Part shown: positions 50,686 to 60,367 of the stretch, in pieces
How the letters are laid out: every line of letters starts with the position of its first letter
Numbering within the stretch: the stretch's first letter is position 1
Made by a program: the position numbers and the translations under genes
NCBI GenBank assembly: GCA_036563805.1
Contig: DATCLS010000039.1
Coordinates: 1-64,000, forward strand
Length of the DNA stretch: 64,000 bases
Direction of reading: 5' to 3'
From: DATCLS01 sp036563805
GTDB taxonomy: Bacteria; Actinomycetota; Acidimicrobiia; Acidimicrobiales; VFJN01
Notes under the pieces: generated by a model
The model's database searches: none
What the model saw: the letters and a program-made list of their open reading frames with translations, nothing else
What the model was told of the DNA's origin: nothing

Positions 50686-52494
50686 TCAGCTGGCGGCCAG
50701 CCGCTTCTCCAGTGTCTCGAGCTGGTCGCGCAGCGGGGCGGGCACCCGCTCGCCGAGCGAGCGGTAGTGCTCCTCGAGCTGCGGCAGCTCGGCGCGCCAC
50801 GAGTCGGGGTCGACCCGCAGCAGCTCCTCGACCGTCTCGGGCTTCACGTCGAGCCCGGACGTGTCGAGCGAGCCGGGCGTCGGCACCCGGCCGATGGGCG
50901 TGTCGACCGCCTCGGCCTTGCCTTCGATGCGCTCGATGATCCACTTGAGGACCCGGCTGTTCTCCCCGAAGCCCGGCCACAGGAACGAGCCGTCCTCGCC
51001 CCGGCGGAACCAGTTGACCCAGAACAGCCGCGGCAGCTTGTCGGACGCCGTGCGCTCGCCGATCGACAGCCAGTGGGCGAAGTAGTCGCCCATGTTGTAG
51101 CCGCAGAACGGGAGCATGGCGAAGGGGTCGAACCGCAGCTTGCCAACGGCGCCCGCCTGGGCGGCAGTCGTCTCCGAGCTCATGATCGAGCCCAGGAAGA
51201 CGCCGTGGGTCCAGTCGAACGACTCGGTGACCAGCGGCACGTTCGTGGCCCGCCGGCCGCCGAACAGGATGGCCGAGATGGGCACGCCCGCCGGGTCCTC
51301 CCACTCGGGGGCGATCGACGGGCACTGCGACGCCGGCGTCGTGAAACGGGCGTTCGGGTGGGCGGCGGGGGCGTCGGAGTCGGGCGTCCAGTCGTTGCCC
51401 CGCCAGTCGATCAGGTGGGCGGGCGGCTCGGACAGGCCCTCCCACCACACGTCGCCGTCGTCGGTGCGGGCGACGTTGGTGAAGATCGAGTTGGCCCGGA
51501 ACGTCTCCACCGCGTTGGGGTTGGTGTCGGCCCCGGTGCCGGGCGCCACCCCGAAGAAGCCGTACTCGGGGTTGATGGCGTGGAGCCGGCCGTCCGCGCC
51601 GAACTTCATCCAGGCGATGTCGTCGCCGATCGTCTCGACCTTCCACCCCGGCAGGGTGGGGATCATCATCGCCATGTTCGTCTTCCCGCAGGCCGACGGG
51701 AAGGCGGCGGCGATGTAGCGCTTCTCGCCGTTGGGCGGCGTGATGCCGAGGATGAGCATGTGCTCGGCCAGCCAGCCGTCGTCGCGGGCCATCGTCGAGG
51801 CGATGCGCAGCGCGAAGCACTTCTTCCCGAGGAGGGCGTTGCCGCCGTAGCCGGAGCCGTAGGACCAGATCTCGCGGGTCTCGGGGAAGTGGACGATGTA
51901 CTTGTTGTCGGCGTCGCACGGCCAGGGCACGTCCTCGCGCCGGTTGCCGTCGTCGTCGACGAGGGGGTAGCCGACCGAGTGCAGGCACGGCACGAAATCG
52001 CCGTCGGGCCCGAGGACGTCGAGGGCGCCCTGGCCCATGCGGGTCATGATCCGCATGCTGACGACCACGTACGGCGAGTCGGTGAGCTGGACGCCGATGT
52101 GGGCGATCGGCGAGCCCAGGGGGCCCATGGAGAAGGGGACGACGTACATCGTCCGCCCCCGCATCGCCCCCGAGTAGAGCTTCATGAGCTCGGCTCGCAT
52201 CTCGGCGGGGTCGCGCCAGTTGTTGGTGGGCCCGGCGTCGATCTCTCGCTCGGAGCAGATGAACGTGCGGTCCTCGACCCGGGCGACGTCGCCGGGATCG
52301 GAGAGGGCGAGGAAGCTGTTGGGGCGCTTCGCCTCGTTGAGCCGTTGGAAGGTGCCGCCGTCGACGAGGAGCTGGGTCAGACGCTCCCACTCCTCGTCGG
52401 ACCCGTCACACCACTCCACTCGGTCCGCACGGAATACGGCTGCCCAGTGGTCGACCCAGTCTCTCAGCTTCTGGTTGGTGGTGGTTGCAGCCAT
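50686..52494 (-). CDS. pckG: Phosphoenolpyruvate carboxykinase (GTP)
   Basis: 602 residues, full length for the GTP-dependent enzyme. The P-loop FPSACGKTN includes Cys269 and Lys271 (the reactive-cysteine kinase-1 motif), and IAWMKFGADGRLHAINPEYG and GGRRATNVPLV are family signatures. Converts oxaloacetate to phosphoenolpyruvate, linking the citric acid cycle to gluconeogenesis, consistent with growth on lipids. ATG with GGAGG close upstream. Confidence 0.95.
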   Translation of the reverse strand: MAATTTNQKLRDWVDHWAAVFRADRVEWCDGSDEEWERLTQLLVDGGTFQRLNEAKRPNSFLALSDPGDVARVEDRTFICSEREIDAGPTNNWRDPAEMRAELMKLYSGAMRGRTMYVVPFSMGPLGSPIAHIGVQLTDSPYVVVSMRIMTRMGQGALDVLGPDGDFVPCLHSVGYPLVDDDGNRREDVPWPCDADNKYIVHFPETREIWSYGSGYGGNALLGKKCFALRIASTMARDDGWLAEHMLILGITPPNGEKRYIAAAFPSACGKTNMAMMIPTLPGWKVETIGDDIAWMKFGADGRLHAINPEYGFFGVAPGTGADTNPNAVETFRANSIFTNVARTDDGDVWWEGLSEPPAHLIDWRGNDWTPDSDAPAAHPNARFTTPASQCPSIAPEWEDPAGVPISAILFGGRRATNVPLVTESFDWTHGVFLGSIMSSETTAAQAGAVGKLRFDPFAMLPFCGYNMGDYFAHWLSIGERTASDKLPRLFWVNWFRRGEDGSFLWPGFGENSRVLKWIIERIEGKAEAVDTPIGRVPTPGSLDTSGLDVKPETVEELLRVDPDSWRAELPQLEEHYRSLGERVPAPLRDQLETLEKRLAAS

Positions 52495-52525
52495 GGTCCT
52501 CCGGTCGGTCTCGGCTCCTCGCGAG

Positions 52526-52789
52526 TCACACGGAGGCCGCGTCTCCTGGAGGACTCCCCCGTTCCGGGTCGAGGCCCGGCGTCCCCATGTCAGCCTCCGA
52601 GCCCAACCGCAGGCGGGTGGCCCGACCCTCGCTGTCGAGGTCGAAGATCACACGCTGCCCTTGGCGCAAGAGGCGGAACATCGAGCCGGCCAGCGCGTCG
52701 GCGGCCAGATCGACCTCAGCGAGATCGGTGTCGCGCACGACGATCCCGTCACCGGAAGTCGGGTCGTACGACTTGATCACACCTTGCAC
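52526..52789 (-). CDS. Cold-shock-domain-like small protein
   Basis: About 87 residues. VQGVIKSYDPTSGDGIVVRD resembles the cold-shock opening (G-x-V-K-x-Y/F-...-G-x-G-x-I), followed by VDLAADALAGSMFRLLRQGQRVIFDLDSEG, which matches the later CSD strands. The RNP aromatic residues are partly replaced, so nucleic-acid binding is uncertain. GTG 52789 has a GAGGGAG site; GTG 52780 is an alternative. It lies between rpmB and pckG on the same strand. Confidence 0.65.
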   Translation of the reverse strand: MQGVIKSYDPTSGDGIVVRDTDLAEVDLAADALAGSMFRLLRQGQRVIFDLDSEGRATRLRLGSEADMGTPGLDPERGSPPGDAASV

Positions 52790-52912
52790 TCGTCGATCTC
52801 CCTCTTGGCCCGCGATTGGGTTCTGCCACCGTATCTGAACGATTTGCGTCCGGCCCAATATCGCTCGCGGCGATGGTGCAATCGATACGGGAGAGGCCTC
52901 GGAACGCGCAAC

Positions 52913-52932
52913 GGGCGCCCCGGAGGGCGCCC
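52913..52932 (-). terminator. Hairpin terminator after rpmB
   Basis: GGGCGCCC (52913-52920) and GGGCGCCC (52925-52932), each self-complementary, form an 8-bp stem around CGGA, 30 bp past the rpmB stop. Confidence 0.55.
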
Positions 52933-52961
52933 CGAGCCGGCCCGGCCGGCGACGATGCCGC

Positions 52962-53156
52962 TCAGTGGACGAGCTTGGTGACCTTGCCGGCCTTGATGCA
53001 GCCGGTGCACACGTGGATGCGGCGCGGCGAGCCGTCGACGAGCGCGCGCACGCGTTGGATGTTCGGGTTCCAGCGGCGCTTCGTGCGGCGGTGCGAGTGG
53101 CTCACACTCATGCCCCACGACGGGTGCTTGCCACACACCTCGCAGACGGCTGCCAT
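52962..53156 (-). CDS. rpmB: 50S ribosomal protein L28
   Basis: 64 residues: MAAVCEVCGKHPSWGMSVSH, RRTKRRWNPNIQRVRAL and VCTGCIKAGKVTK. The CxxC ... CxxC pairs make this the zinc-binding (C+) form. Divergent from the DAK2 gene. Confidence 0.95.
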   Translation of the reverse strand: MAAVCEVCGKHPSWGMSVSHSHRRTKRRWNPNIQRVRALVDGSPRRIHVCTGCIKAGKVTKLVH

Positions 53157-53269
53157 GGACGCTTACCTCGGTCTCGGGGGTCTACCTGGGACCGGGTGAC
53201 TGTACTGGCCGTGAGCGGGTAGCCACAACTCCCATGGACCGACAGCGGGGCCGCCTAGCATCGCCGGTC

Positions 53270-54949
53270 GTGACCACCCTCGAGCACCTGGGCGCCGCCG
53301 ACCTGCGAGCGGTCGTAGAGGCCTACCGGGACGCGCTGGCGGCGCACCGCGAGCCGATCAACCGGTTGAACGTCTACCCCGTGCCCGACGGCGACACCGG
53401 CACGAACATGTCGCTCACGCTGGTCTCGGTGTGCGAGGAGCTCGAGAAGGTCGAGAGCGACGACCTCGCCGGCGTGTGCCGGGCCATCAGCCACGGCTCG
53501 CTCATGGGGGCGCGGGGCAACTCGGGCGTCATCCTGTCCCAGGTCCTGCGGGGCCTCGCCGGCGCGGCCGCCGAGACCGGCGGCTTCGACGGGCCCGGGC
53601 TGGCCCGGGCGCTGCGGGCCGCGTGCGACGCCGCCTACCAGGCGGTGATGCGGCCGGTCGAGGGCACGATCCTCACCGTGGTGCGGCGGGCGGCCGAGGC
53701 GGCCGAGGAGGCGGCGGCGTCGCCCGATCCGGCGGGCCACGACCTGGTGGCGGTGCTCGACGCCGCCCGCGCCGCCGCCCAGACGGCGCTGGACGAGACG
53801 CCCCAGCAACTCAAGGTCCTGGCCGACGCGGGGGTGGTCGACGCCGGCGGCGCCGGGTTCCTGCTGCTGCTCGACGTCTTCCTCCAGGTGGTCGACGGCC
53901 GGCCGGTGCCCGAGCCCCGGGTGGGGGAGGGGGCGGTCCGGCCCGACGCCAACCTCGTCGAGCACACCGGCGACGAGGCGGACGCGGGGCCGTCCGGCCC
54001 GCGCTACGAGGTCATGTACTTCCTCGAGGCGCCGGACGAGACGATCCCGGCGTTCAAGGACGTCTGGGCCGGCATCGGCGACTCGATCGTGGTCGTGGGC
54101 GGCGACGGCATGTGGAACTGCCACATCCACACCGACGACATCGGCGCCTCGATCGAGGCGGCGCTCGACGTCGGCCGCCCCTCCCAGATCCGGGTGACCG
54201 ACCTCCACGAGCAGGTCGAGGAGGAGCGCTGGGTGCGCGAGGCGGCGGACGCCGGCGTCGTCGTCGAGGAGCCGCCCCACGTCCACGAGCCGGTCACGAC
54301 CGCAGTCGTCGCCGTGGCCACCGGCGACGGGGTCAAGCGCATCTTCTACAGCCTCGGCGTCCAGGGCATCGTCACCGGCGGGCAGTCGATGAACCCGTCG
54401 ACCGCCGACCTGCTCGAGGCCGTCGAGCGGGTGCCGGCCGACCAGGTCGTCATCCTCCCCAACAACAAGAACATCATCCCGGTGGCCGAGCAGGTGGACG
54501 GCCAAACGACCCGGTCGGTGCGGGTCGTGCCCACCCGGGGCATCGCCGAGGGCTTCGCCGCGCTCATGGCCTACGACCCCGAGGCACCGGTCGACGAGAA
54601 CGCCAAGGAGATGACAGCCCAGGCGGCCAACGTGGTGGCCGGCGAGGTGACCCGCGCCGTGCGCGACTCGATGTCGCCGGTCGGTCCCATCTCCGAGGGC
54701 GACTACCTGGGCATGACCCGCGACGGCATCAAGGCGGTCGACGAGACGGTGGCGGGAGCGGCCTGCGCCCTGCTCGACGCCCTGGTCACCGACGAGCACG
54801 AGATCGTCACGATCATCGAGGGCGAGGGCGCCACCGCGGCCGACACCCGGGCGATCACCGAGTGGCTCGACGAGCACCGCCCCAACGTCGCCGCCGAGGT
54901 CCACCACGGGGGCCAGCCCCTCTACCCGTACCTCCTCGGCATCGAGTGA
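53270..54949 (+). CDS. DAK2-domain (fatty-acid kinase FakA-like) protein
   Basis: About 559 residues. N-terminal DhaL/DAK2 nucleotide domain (NVYPVPDGDTGTNMSLTL, MGARGNSGVILSQ) and C-terminal FakA-type region (YEVMYFLEAPDETIPAFKDV, ILPNNKNIIPVAEQV). In Firmicutes FakA phosphorylates fatty acids with a FakB partner; none is visible here. Start GTG 53270 is preferred because TAGCAT (53256-53261) ends eight bases before it; ATG 53234 is in frame upstream. Precedes recG in the conserved actinobacterial order. Confidence 0.87.
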   Translation: MTTLEHLGAADLRAVVEAYRDALAAHREPINRLNVYPVPDGDTGTNMSLTLVSVCEELEKVESDDLAGVCRAISHGSLMGARGNSGVILSQVLRGLAGAAAETGGFDGPGLARALRAACDAAYQAVMRPVEGTILTVVRRAAEAAEEAAASPDPAGHDLVAVLDAARAAAQTALDETPQQLKVLADAGVVDAGGAGFLLLLDVFLQVVDGRPVPEPRVGEGAVRPDANLVEHTGDEADAGPSGPRYEVMYFLEAPDETIPAFKDVWAGIGDSIVVVGGDGMWNCHIHTDDIGASIEAALDVGRPSQIRVTDLHEQVEEERWVREAADAGVVVEEPPHVHEPVTTAVVAVATGDGVKRIFYSLGVQGIVTGGQSMNPSTADLLEAVERVPADQVVILPNNKNIIPVAEQVDGQTTRSVRVVPTRGIAEGFAALMAYDPEAPVDENAKEMTAQAANVVAGEVTRAVRDSMSPVGPISEGDYLGMTRDGIKAVDETVAGAACALLDALVTDEHEIVTIIEGEGATAADTRAITEWLDEHRPNVAAEVHHGGQPLYPYLLGIE

Positions 54950-54961
54950 GTCCGCAGGCCG

Positions 54962-57109
54962 GTGGCGACGGCTCCCATCACGCTCTCCGAGTTCGACCGC
55001 ATGCCGGTCACCCGCCTCAACGGGGTGGGGCCGCGCAAGGCCGAGGCGCTGGCCGCGGTCGGCGTCGAGACGGTGCTCGACCTGCTGACCTACTACCCGC
55101 GCCGCTACGTCGACCGGACCAACGAGGGCCGCATCCGCGACCTGGTGGTCGGCGAGGAGGCGCTCGTGATCGTCACCGTCCAGCGGGTGAGCTCGCGGCG
55201 CACCCGGGGCCGCCCGCCACGGGCGATGGTGATCGCGGACGTCACCGACGAGAGCGGCCGCCTGCGGGTCACGTTCTTCAACCAGGCCTGGCGGGAGCGG
55301 CAGCTCCGCCCCGGCACCCGGGTCGCCCTGTTCGGGAAGCTCGAGGTCTACGCCGGCCGCAAGCAGATGACCAACCCGATCGTCGACCTCATCGGCGACA
55401 AGACCGGCCGCATCGTCCCCATCTACCCCCAGTCCGAGAAGGCCGGGCTGTCGACCTGGGAGGTCGGCGGCTGGGTGGCCGAGGCGCTGCGCCGGGCCCG
55501 GCCCCGCGGCATCGCCGATCCCGTCCCTGACTGGGTGCTCGACCGCTACGACCTCATCACTCGGGAGGAGGCGTTCGTCGGCATCCACGCGCCGACGTCG
55601 CTCGGGCACAAGGAGGCCGCCCGCAAGCGGCTGGTCCTCGACGAGCTGCTGCGGGTCCAGCTGGCGCTCGTCCAGCGCAAGCGCCACATCGAGCGCACCA
55701 CCCGAGGCATCGCCCACGACGTGAGCGACGGCCCTGACTCGCTGGTCGGCCGGTTCTGGGCCCGCCTGCCCTACGAGCTGACCGGCGACCAGCGGAAGGC
55801 CATCGCCGAGATATCGGCCGACCTGGCCAAGCCCCACCCGATGCACCGGCTGCTCCAGGGCGACGTCGGTGCGGGCAAGACCCTGGTGGCCGTGTCCGCG
55901 CTGCTGATGGCGGTGCAGGGAGGACACCAGGGTGCGCTGATGGCGCCGACCGAGGTGCTGTCCGAGCAGCACGCCCAAGGCGTGCGGGCCCTGCTCGACG
56001 GCCTCGAGGTGCCCGACGACGGCACGTCGCTGTTCGGCGCCCGGCCCGTGCGCGTCGAGCTGCTCACCAACCGGGTGGCGGCCGCCGACCGCCGCCGCAT
56101 CCTGGCCGGCCTGGCCTCGGGCGAAGTCGACCTCGTCATCGGCACGCACGCCCTCATCCAGGAGGGCGTCGAGTTCCGGTCGCTGGGCGTCGTGGTCGTC
56201 GACGAGCAGCACCGGTTCGGCGTCGAGCAGCGGGCGGCGCTGCGCGACAAGTCGGTCGGGGCCGTCCCCGACGTCCTCGTGATGACCGCCACGCCCATCC
56301 CCCGCAGCGCGGCGATGACCGTGTACGGCGACCTCGACGTGACCGTGATCCGGTCCCGACCGGCCGGCCGCCAGCCGATCACCACCCGGTGGGCCCGCAC
56401 CGAGGAGGACGAGGCCGGCGTGTGGGAGGCCGTGCGGCGGGAGGTGGCGGCCGGGCGCCAGGCCTACGTCGTGACGCCGCTCATCGAGGAGTCCGAGAAG
56501 CTCGACGCCTCCTCGGCCGAGGACACCTACCTGCGCCTCGCCAACGGCGAGCTGGCGGAGCTCCGGCTCGGGCTGCTGCACGGCCGGCTGAGCCCGGCCG
56601 AGAAGGAGGCGACCTTCCACCAGTTCCGGAGCGGGCGGCTCGACGTGCTGGTGGCGACGACCGTGATCGAGGTCGGCGTCGACGTGCCCAACGCCACCGT
56701 GATGGTGATCCTCGACGCCGACCGGTTCGGGATCGCCCAGCTCCACCAGCTGCGGGGCCGGGTGGGCCGCGGCAGCGAGCGGTCGTGGTGCTACCTGGTC
56801 AGCCGGTCCGACGCCCCCGAGGCCGAGCAGCGGCTCGGGGCGCTCGTCGCCTCCGACGACGGGTTCGCGCTGGCCGAGGTCGACCTCGACCTGCGGGGCG
56901 AGGGGACGATCATGGGCGAGCGCCAGAAGGGCCGCAGCGACCTCAAGCTGGCGTCGCTGCGGCGCGACCGGCCGTGGGTGGACGCGGCCCGCGAGGTGGC
57001 GTTCGCGGTCGTGGACGGCGACGGCGGCCTCGAGGCCCACCCCGAGCTGGCCGACGAGGTGGCGTTGTTCCTCGACGACGCCGACCAGGAGTTCCTGCTC
57101 AAGGGCTGA
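54962..57109 (+). CDS. recG: ATP-dependent DNA helicase RecG
   Basis: 715 residues. N-terminal wedge/OB domain (TRLNGVGPRKAEALAAVG, LLTYYPRRYVDRT), Walker A LQGDVGAGKT (Lys306), DEQH box (414-417), and motifs ATTVIEVGVDVPNA and QLRGRVGRG. Remodels stalled replication forks and Holliday junctions. GTG 54962 lies 12 bp after the DAK2 stop, so they are co-transcribed. Confidence 0.95.
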   Translation: MATAPITLSEFDRMPVTRLNGVGPRKAEALAAVGVETVLDLLTYYPRRYVDRTNEGRIRDLVVGEEALVIVTVQRVSSRRTRGRPPRAMVIADVTDESGRLRVTFFNQAWRERQLRPGTRVALFGKLEVYAGRKQMTNPIVDLIGDKTGRIVPIYPQSEKAGLSTWEVGGWVAEALRRARPRGIADPVPDWVLDRYDLITREEAFVGIHAPTSLGHKEAARKRLVLDELLRVQLALVQRKRHIERTTRGIAHDVSDGPDSLVGRFWARLPYELTGDQRKAIAEISADLAKPHPMHRLLQGDVGAGKTLVAVSALLMAVQGGHQGALMAPTEVLSEQHAQGVRALLDGLEVPDDGTSLFGARPVRVELLTNRVAAADRRRILAGLASGEVDLVIGTHALIQEGVEFRSLGVVVVDEQHRFGVEQRAALRDKSVGAVPDVLVMTATPIPRSAAMTVYGDLDVTVIRSRPAGRQPITTRWARTEEDEAGVWEAVRREVAAGRQAYVVTPLIEESEKLDASSAEDTYLRLANGELAELRLGLLHGRLSPAEKEATFHQFRSGRLDVLVATTVIEVGVDVPNATVMVILDADRFGIAQLHQLRGRVGRGSERSWCYLVSRSDAPEAEQRLGALVASDDGFALAEVDLDLRGEGTIMGERQKGRSDLKLASLRRDRPWVDAAREVAFAVVDGDGGLEAHPELADEVALFLDDADQEFLLKG

Positions 57110-57165
57110 CCGGCGACCGCGGGGCGACCCCACCGGGTGACCGGCCGCCTCTACGCTGCCGCCGC

Positions 57166-58512
57166 ATGACGGTGTACGGGGGTGGAACGCCGGGGTATCC
57201 GGCGGCGCCGGGTCCGGGAGGTGGGCGAGCGGCCGGTGGCGGCTTGGCGGGGCTGCTGGCCCGGCTGGGCGACCGGGTGGTCCGGCGGCCCCAGCCGCGG
57301 CTGGGGGTGGCGCTCGCCGGGGTCGGGACGGTCATCGTGGTGATCGGCGTCATCGCCCTGGGCGGTGATTCGTCGGGCGACGGTGGCGACGGCGAGGTGA
57401 ACCGGACGGTCGGCGTCCTGCTCTCGCTGCTGGTCATCGCGGCCGGCTACGCCCTGCTCGCCCGGTTCCGGGGCGGCCCGCTGGCCACGGGCGGCGGCGT
57501 GGCGGTCGCGCTGGGCGTGCCGATGCTGCTCGTCTTCGCCACCGTCGACCCCGACCTCGACGAGTCGCCCGACGTGTTCCTCGAGCTGCCCATCGCCTTC
57601 GACGCCGTCGTGCTGCTGTCGCTGGCGGCGTGGTTGGTCACGTACTTCGCGGTGCCGGCCGCTCGGGGCCGCGCGCTGTTCCTCAGCCTGTCGGCCTTCA
57701 CACTGTGGCTGTACCTGCTCGACAAGGTGGAGGAGGGGACGGCCGGGTACCTCCTGACGCTGCCGGCCAGCCTGAGCATCTACGCCGTCGAGTCGGCCTT
57801 CGACGAGGACGTCCCCGCCCTGCCCGACCCCGGGACGGTCGGCGGGCTCTCGCTGGTCATCGGCCTCGTCTACTACGCACTCGCCTTCTGGGCCGACCGG
57901 TCGAACCGCCGGGGCCTGGCCACGCCGTTCCTGATGGTCGGGTTCGTCGCCCTCGTGACCGGCGTCGCCCACCTGGCCGGCGACCTCGAGGCCGTCGGCA
58001 CCGGCATCCTGCTGATCGTGCTCGGCAGCGTGCTGGCGGTGTACGGCGCCACCCGGGAGCGCCGGTTCACGACCTGGACGTGGGCGGCCGGTGCCGGCCT
58101 CGGGGCGCTGGTCATCGTCGTCGACGCCGCCGAGGACAGCGCCACGAGCTTCGGGGTGGCGGCCATGGTGCTGGGGGCGTGCGTCGTGGGCCTCGCCCAC
58201 TTGGTGGCCACCTGGTTCGACGAGCCCGACGAGATGACGCCCGGCGGCAGCCGGTTCACGCCCCGCAGGCCCCGCCCGGCGCCGGCGCTGGCCGTCGGCG
58301 CCCCGGGGGCACCCGCGGCGCCGGGGGGCTGGGGGCCGCCCGTCCCGCCGATGCCGCCCGGCCCCGCGCCCGCCGGGGCGGCACCGGGCGCCGCCCCGGC
58401 GTGGCCCGACCCCGTGCCGCCCGCCCCGCCGGCGCCCCCGGCGCCGGAGCCCCCGGCCCCCGCGCCGCCTCCGCCGCCGGCACCGCCACCTCCGCCCCCG
58501 CCGCCGGCGTAG
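57166..58512 (+). CDS. Polytopic membrane protein with proline-rich C-terminal tail
   Basis: 448 residues with about eight to ten membrane helices (for example VALAGVGTVIVVIGVIALGG, VGVLLSLLVIAAGYALLARF, LVIGLVYYALAFWADRS), an internal acidic loop and a final ~90-residue Pro/Ala/Gly tail ending in polyproline. No family recognised. TACGCT (57152-57157) lies eight bases before the ATG, so the mRNA is probably leaderless. Inserted between recG and rsmD. Confidence 0.75.
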   Translation: MTVYGGGTPGYPAAPGPGGGRAAGGGLAGLLARLGDRVVRRPQPRLGVALAGVGTVIVVIGVIALGGDSSGDGGDGEVNRTVGVLLSLLVIAAGYALLARFRGGPLATGGGVAVALGVPMLLVFATVDPDLDESPDVFLELPIAFDAVVLLSLAAWLVTYFAVPAARGRALFLSLSAFTLWLYLLDKVEEGTAGYLLTLPASLSIYAVESAFDEDVPALPDPGTVGGLSLVIGLVYYALAFWADRSNRRGLATPFLMVGFVALVTGVAHLAGDLEAVGTGILLIVLGSVLAVYGATRERRFTTWTWAAGAGLGALVIVVDAAEDSATSFGVAAMVLGACVVGLAHLVATWFDEPDEMTPGGSRFTPRRPRPAPALAVGAPGAPAAPGGWGPPVPPMPPGPAPAGAAPGAAPAWPDPVPPAPPAPPAPEPPAPAPPPPPAPPPPPPPPA

Positions 58513-58568
58513 GCGGTCCGTCGCGGCCCGGGCCGCGGCCGGGGCCGCGGGCTGGCATGCTCGCCGCC

Positions 58569-59303
58569 ATGACCGTCCACCACGAGGCCGACCACGTCCG
58601 GGTCGTCCGCATCGGGCAGCCCCACGTGCGCAACGCCATCAACAGCGCCACCGCCGAGCGCCTCCACGACGAGCTCGTGGCGTTCGACGAGGACGACCGC
58701 GCCCGGGTGGCCGTGCTGACCGGCGACGCCGAGGCGTTCTGCGCCGGCGCCAACCTGCGCGACCTGCCCCGCCTGCGCGACAGCGGCCCGCTGGGCCCCA
58801 CCCGGCTGACCCTTTCCAAGCCGGTGATCGCCGCCATCGAGGGCTGGTGCGTGGCCGGGGGCATGGAGCTGGCCGCCTGGTGCGACCTGCGGGTGGCGGG
58901 GGAGAGCGCCCGGTTCGGCTGCCTGGAGCGCCGCTGGGGCGTCCCGCTGGTCGACGGCGGCACGTACCGCCTGCCCCGCATCGTCGGGCTGGGCCGGGCC
59001 CTCGACCTCATCCTCACCGGCCGGGAGATCGGGGCGGCCGAGGCCGAGCGCATCGGCTTCGTCGACCGGCTGGTGCCGGACGGCGACGCCCTCGACCGGG
59101 CCGTCGAGCTGGCGGCGCAGATCGCGGCGTCGCCGTGGCGGTGCGTCGTCAGCGACCGCCGGTCGGTCTACGAGGGCCTGGGCCTCGGCCTGGAGGAGGC
59201 GCTGGCCAACGAGGACCGGCTGGGCCGCGAGGTCATCTTCGCCGACGACTTCGGCGCAGCCGTCGAGCGGTTCACCGACCACCAGCGGGCCCGGCGGGCC
59301 TGA
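58569..59303 (+). CDS. Enoyl-CoA hydratase/isomerase-family protein
   Basis: 244 residues of the crotonase fold: RNAINSATAERLHDELVAFD, AFCAGANLRDLP (oxyanion-hole loop) and KPVIAAIEGWCVAGGMELAAWCD. The second catalytic Glu region is CLERRWGVPLVDGGTYRLP, so hydration or isomerisation is plausible. Start ATG 58569 preferred over 58557. Its stop overlaps the next gene's ATG (TGATG). Confidence 0.85.
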   Translation: MTVHHEADHVRVVRIGQPHVRNAINSATAERLHDELVAFDEDDRARVAVLTGDAEAFCAGANLRDLPRLRDSGPLGPTRLTLSKPVIAAIEGWCVAGGMELAAWCDLRVAGESARFGCLERRWGVPLVDGGTYRLPRIVGLGRALDLILTGREIGAAEAERIGFVDRLVPDGDALDRAVELAAQIAASPWRCVVSDRRSVYEGLGLGLEEALANEDRLGREVIFADDFGAAVERFTDHQRARRA

Positions 59304-59476
59304 TGGAGATCGACCGCGTCATCACGTGCATCGACTGCGGTGGGCGGGCACACCTGATCTCGTACCCGCCCACCGAGCGTGACTGGCAGCCCGGAGACCT
59401 GGCGGTCTACCGGTGCGAGGATTGCCTGGACCGATGGGACGTCGTCGTCCCTGAGCTGGAAGAACCCGAAGAGTGA
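59303..59476 (+). CDS. 57-residue zinc-ribbon protein
   Basis: Begins on the TGATG overlap with the hydratase gene. MEIDRVITCIDCGGRAHLIS and VYRCEDCLDRWDVVVPE give two CxxC pairs, a compact zinc ribbon. The acidic end is EEPEE. Role unknown; coupling implies it works with, or follows, the hydratase. Confidence 0.75.
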   Translation: MEIDRVITCIDCGGRAHLISYPPTERDWQPGDLAVYRCEDCLDRWDVVVPELEEPEE

Positions 59477-59661
59477 AAAGGCGAACGCTGACAGTGATGA
59501 CGACGCGGAGGCGCCCGAGGTAACGGGTGCCGCCAGAAACCTCCGGAAAAATCGCCGCGATCGCGTCATAGCGGTCACCCGGCTCCCTCTCATCGGGGTG
59601 AAAGGCGGACGTCCCGGACCGACACGGGCGTCAAAGACGACGACCTTCCGAGGGAGGATCC

Positions 59662-60030
59662 ATGAAGCTGGTGACCGAGGCAACCGCGGTACCGGAAGTC
59701 ACTCCCGCGCTCAAACTCGAGGACCTGCCGCCCGCCATGCTTCGCCAGATCGCCGAGGCGTACAAGCGGGCCCAGCAGCTTCTGAGCGACGCCGCGGTGC
59801 TCGTGCGTCAGCAGCAGGAGCTGGAAGGTGCCCTGATCGCCATGGGCGGCATCGACGACGAGGACAACTACGACTACCTGCGCGAGGCCAGCGGGCTCAC
59901 CGCCCTCGACAGCGTCCTCGGCAACGCGGCCGTCGCCATCTCCGCCCCCGGTGGGGGCCTGTGGTGCGGCGGCCCGCCCCGCCCCTGGCCGGAGACGGCC
60001 TGGAAGCTCGACGAGACCGAAGCGGACTGA
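59662..60030 (+). CDS. Unrecognised 122-residue protein
   Basis: A helical first half (AMLRQIAEAYKRAQQLLSDA, VLVRQQQELEGALIAMGGID), then DEDNYDYLREASGLTALDSV and a Gly/Pro/Trp-rich tail with one Cys. GAGGGAGG lies just before the ATG. The 185 bp upstream are less GC-rich than the surroundings, with A runs and the palindrome CGCGATCGCG at 59556-59565, and look regulatory. No family recognised. Confidence 0.65.
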   Translation: MKLVTEATAVPEVTPALKLEDLPPAMLRQIAEAYKRAQQLLSDAAVLVRQQQELEGALIAMGGIDDEDNYDYLREASGLTALDSVLGNAAVAISAPGGGLWCGGPPRPWPETAWKLDETEAD

Positions 60031-60201
60031 TCCCCGGGTCCGCAGAGGACGGTGGACTGGCGACCAGTCCCGCCCCTCGGACGTTGGCAGCCGTCCGAGC
60101 TCGATCCGGCGGGCTGAGAGCCGCGGGATAGGTACGCACCGAGCAGTTCACCGCGAGGCGCCCCCGACCCCCATACCCCCGGTCGGGGGCGCTGTCGCGC
60201 C

Positions 60202-60259
60202 CGTGCGGCGTTCCGGGCGGTCGGTTCGTGCGGCGTTCCGGGCGGTCGGTCCGTGCGGC
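60202..60259. repeat. 25-bp tandem repeat in the rsmD upstream gap
   Basis: Copies at 60202-60226 and 60227-60251 differ in one base, with a partial third to about 60259. The 378-bp gap 60031-60408 otherwise holds only the leader frame at 60368. Confidence 0.85.
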
Positions 60260-60367
60260 CGTGCGCCCACCCGCACGTCGGCCGCGTCGACCAGCGCCAC
60301 GATGTCGCCGGGTCGGCCTCCTCGACCGTGCCGTGGGGCCCGAGCCGTCCCGGTAGCGTCCCCCGCC

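Noticed and set aside
53255..57133. A 1,292-codon minus-strand frame opposite the DAK2 gene and recG
   Set aside because: Same GC shadow effect; it covers two conserved genes and has no recognisable fold.
59379..59661. Frame running through the gap before the 122-residue protein
   Set aside because: It overlaps the zinc-ribbon gene and uses many A/T-ending codons unlike real genes here; the gap looks regulatory.
60202..60259. 25-bp tandem repeat considered as a CRISPR or attachment site
   Set aside because: Units abut without spacers; no integrase or tRNA nearby.
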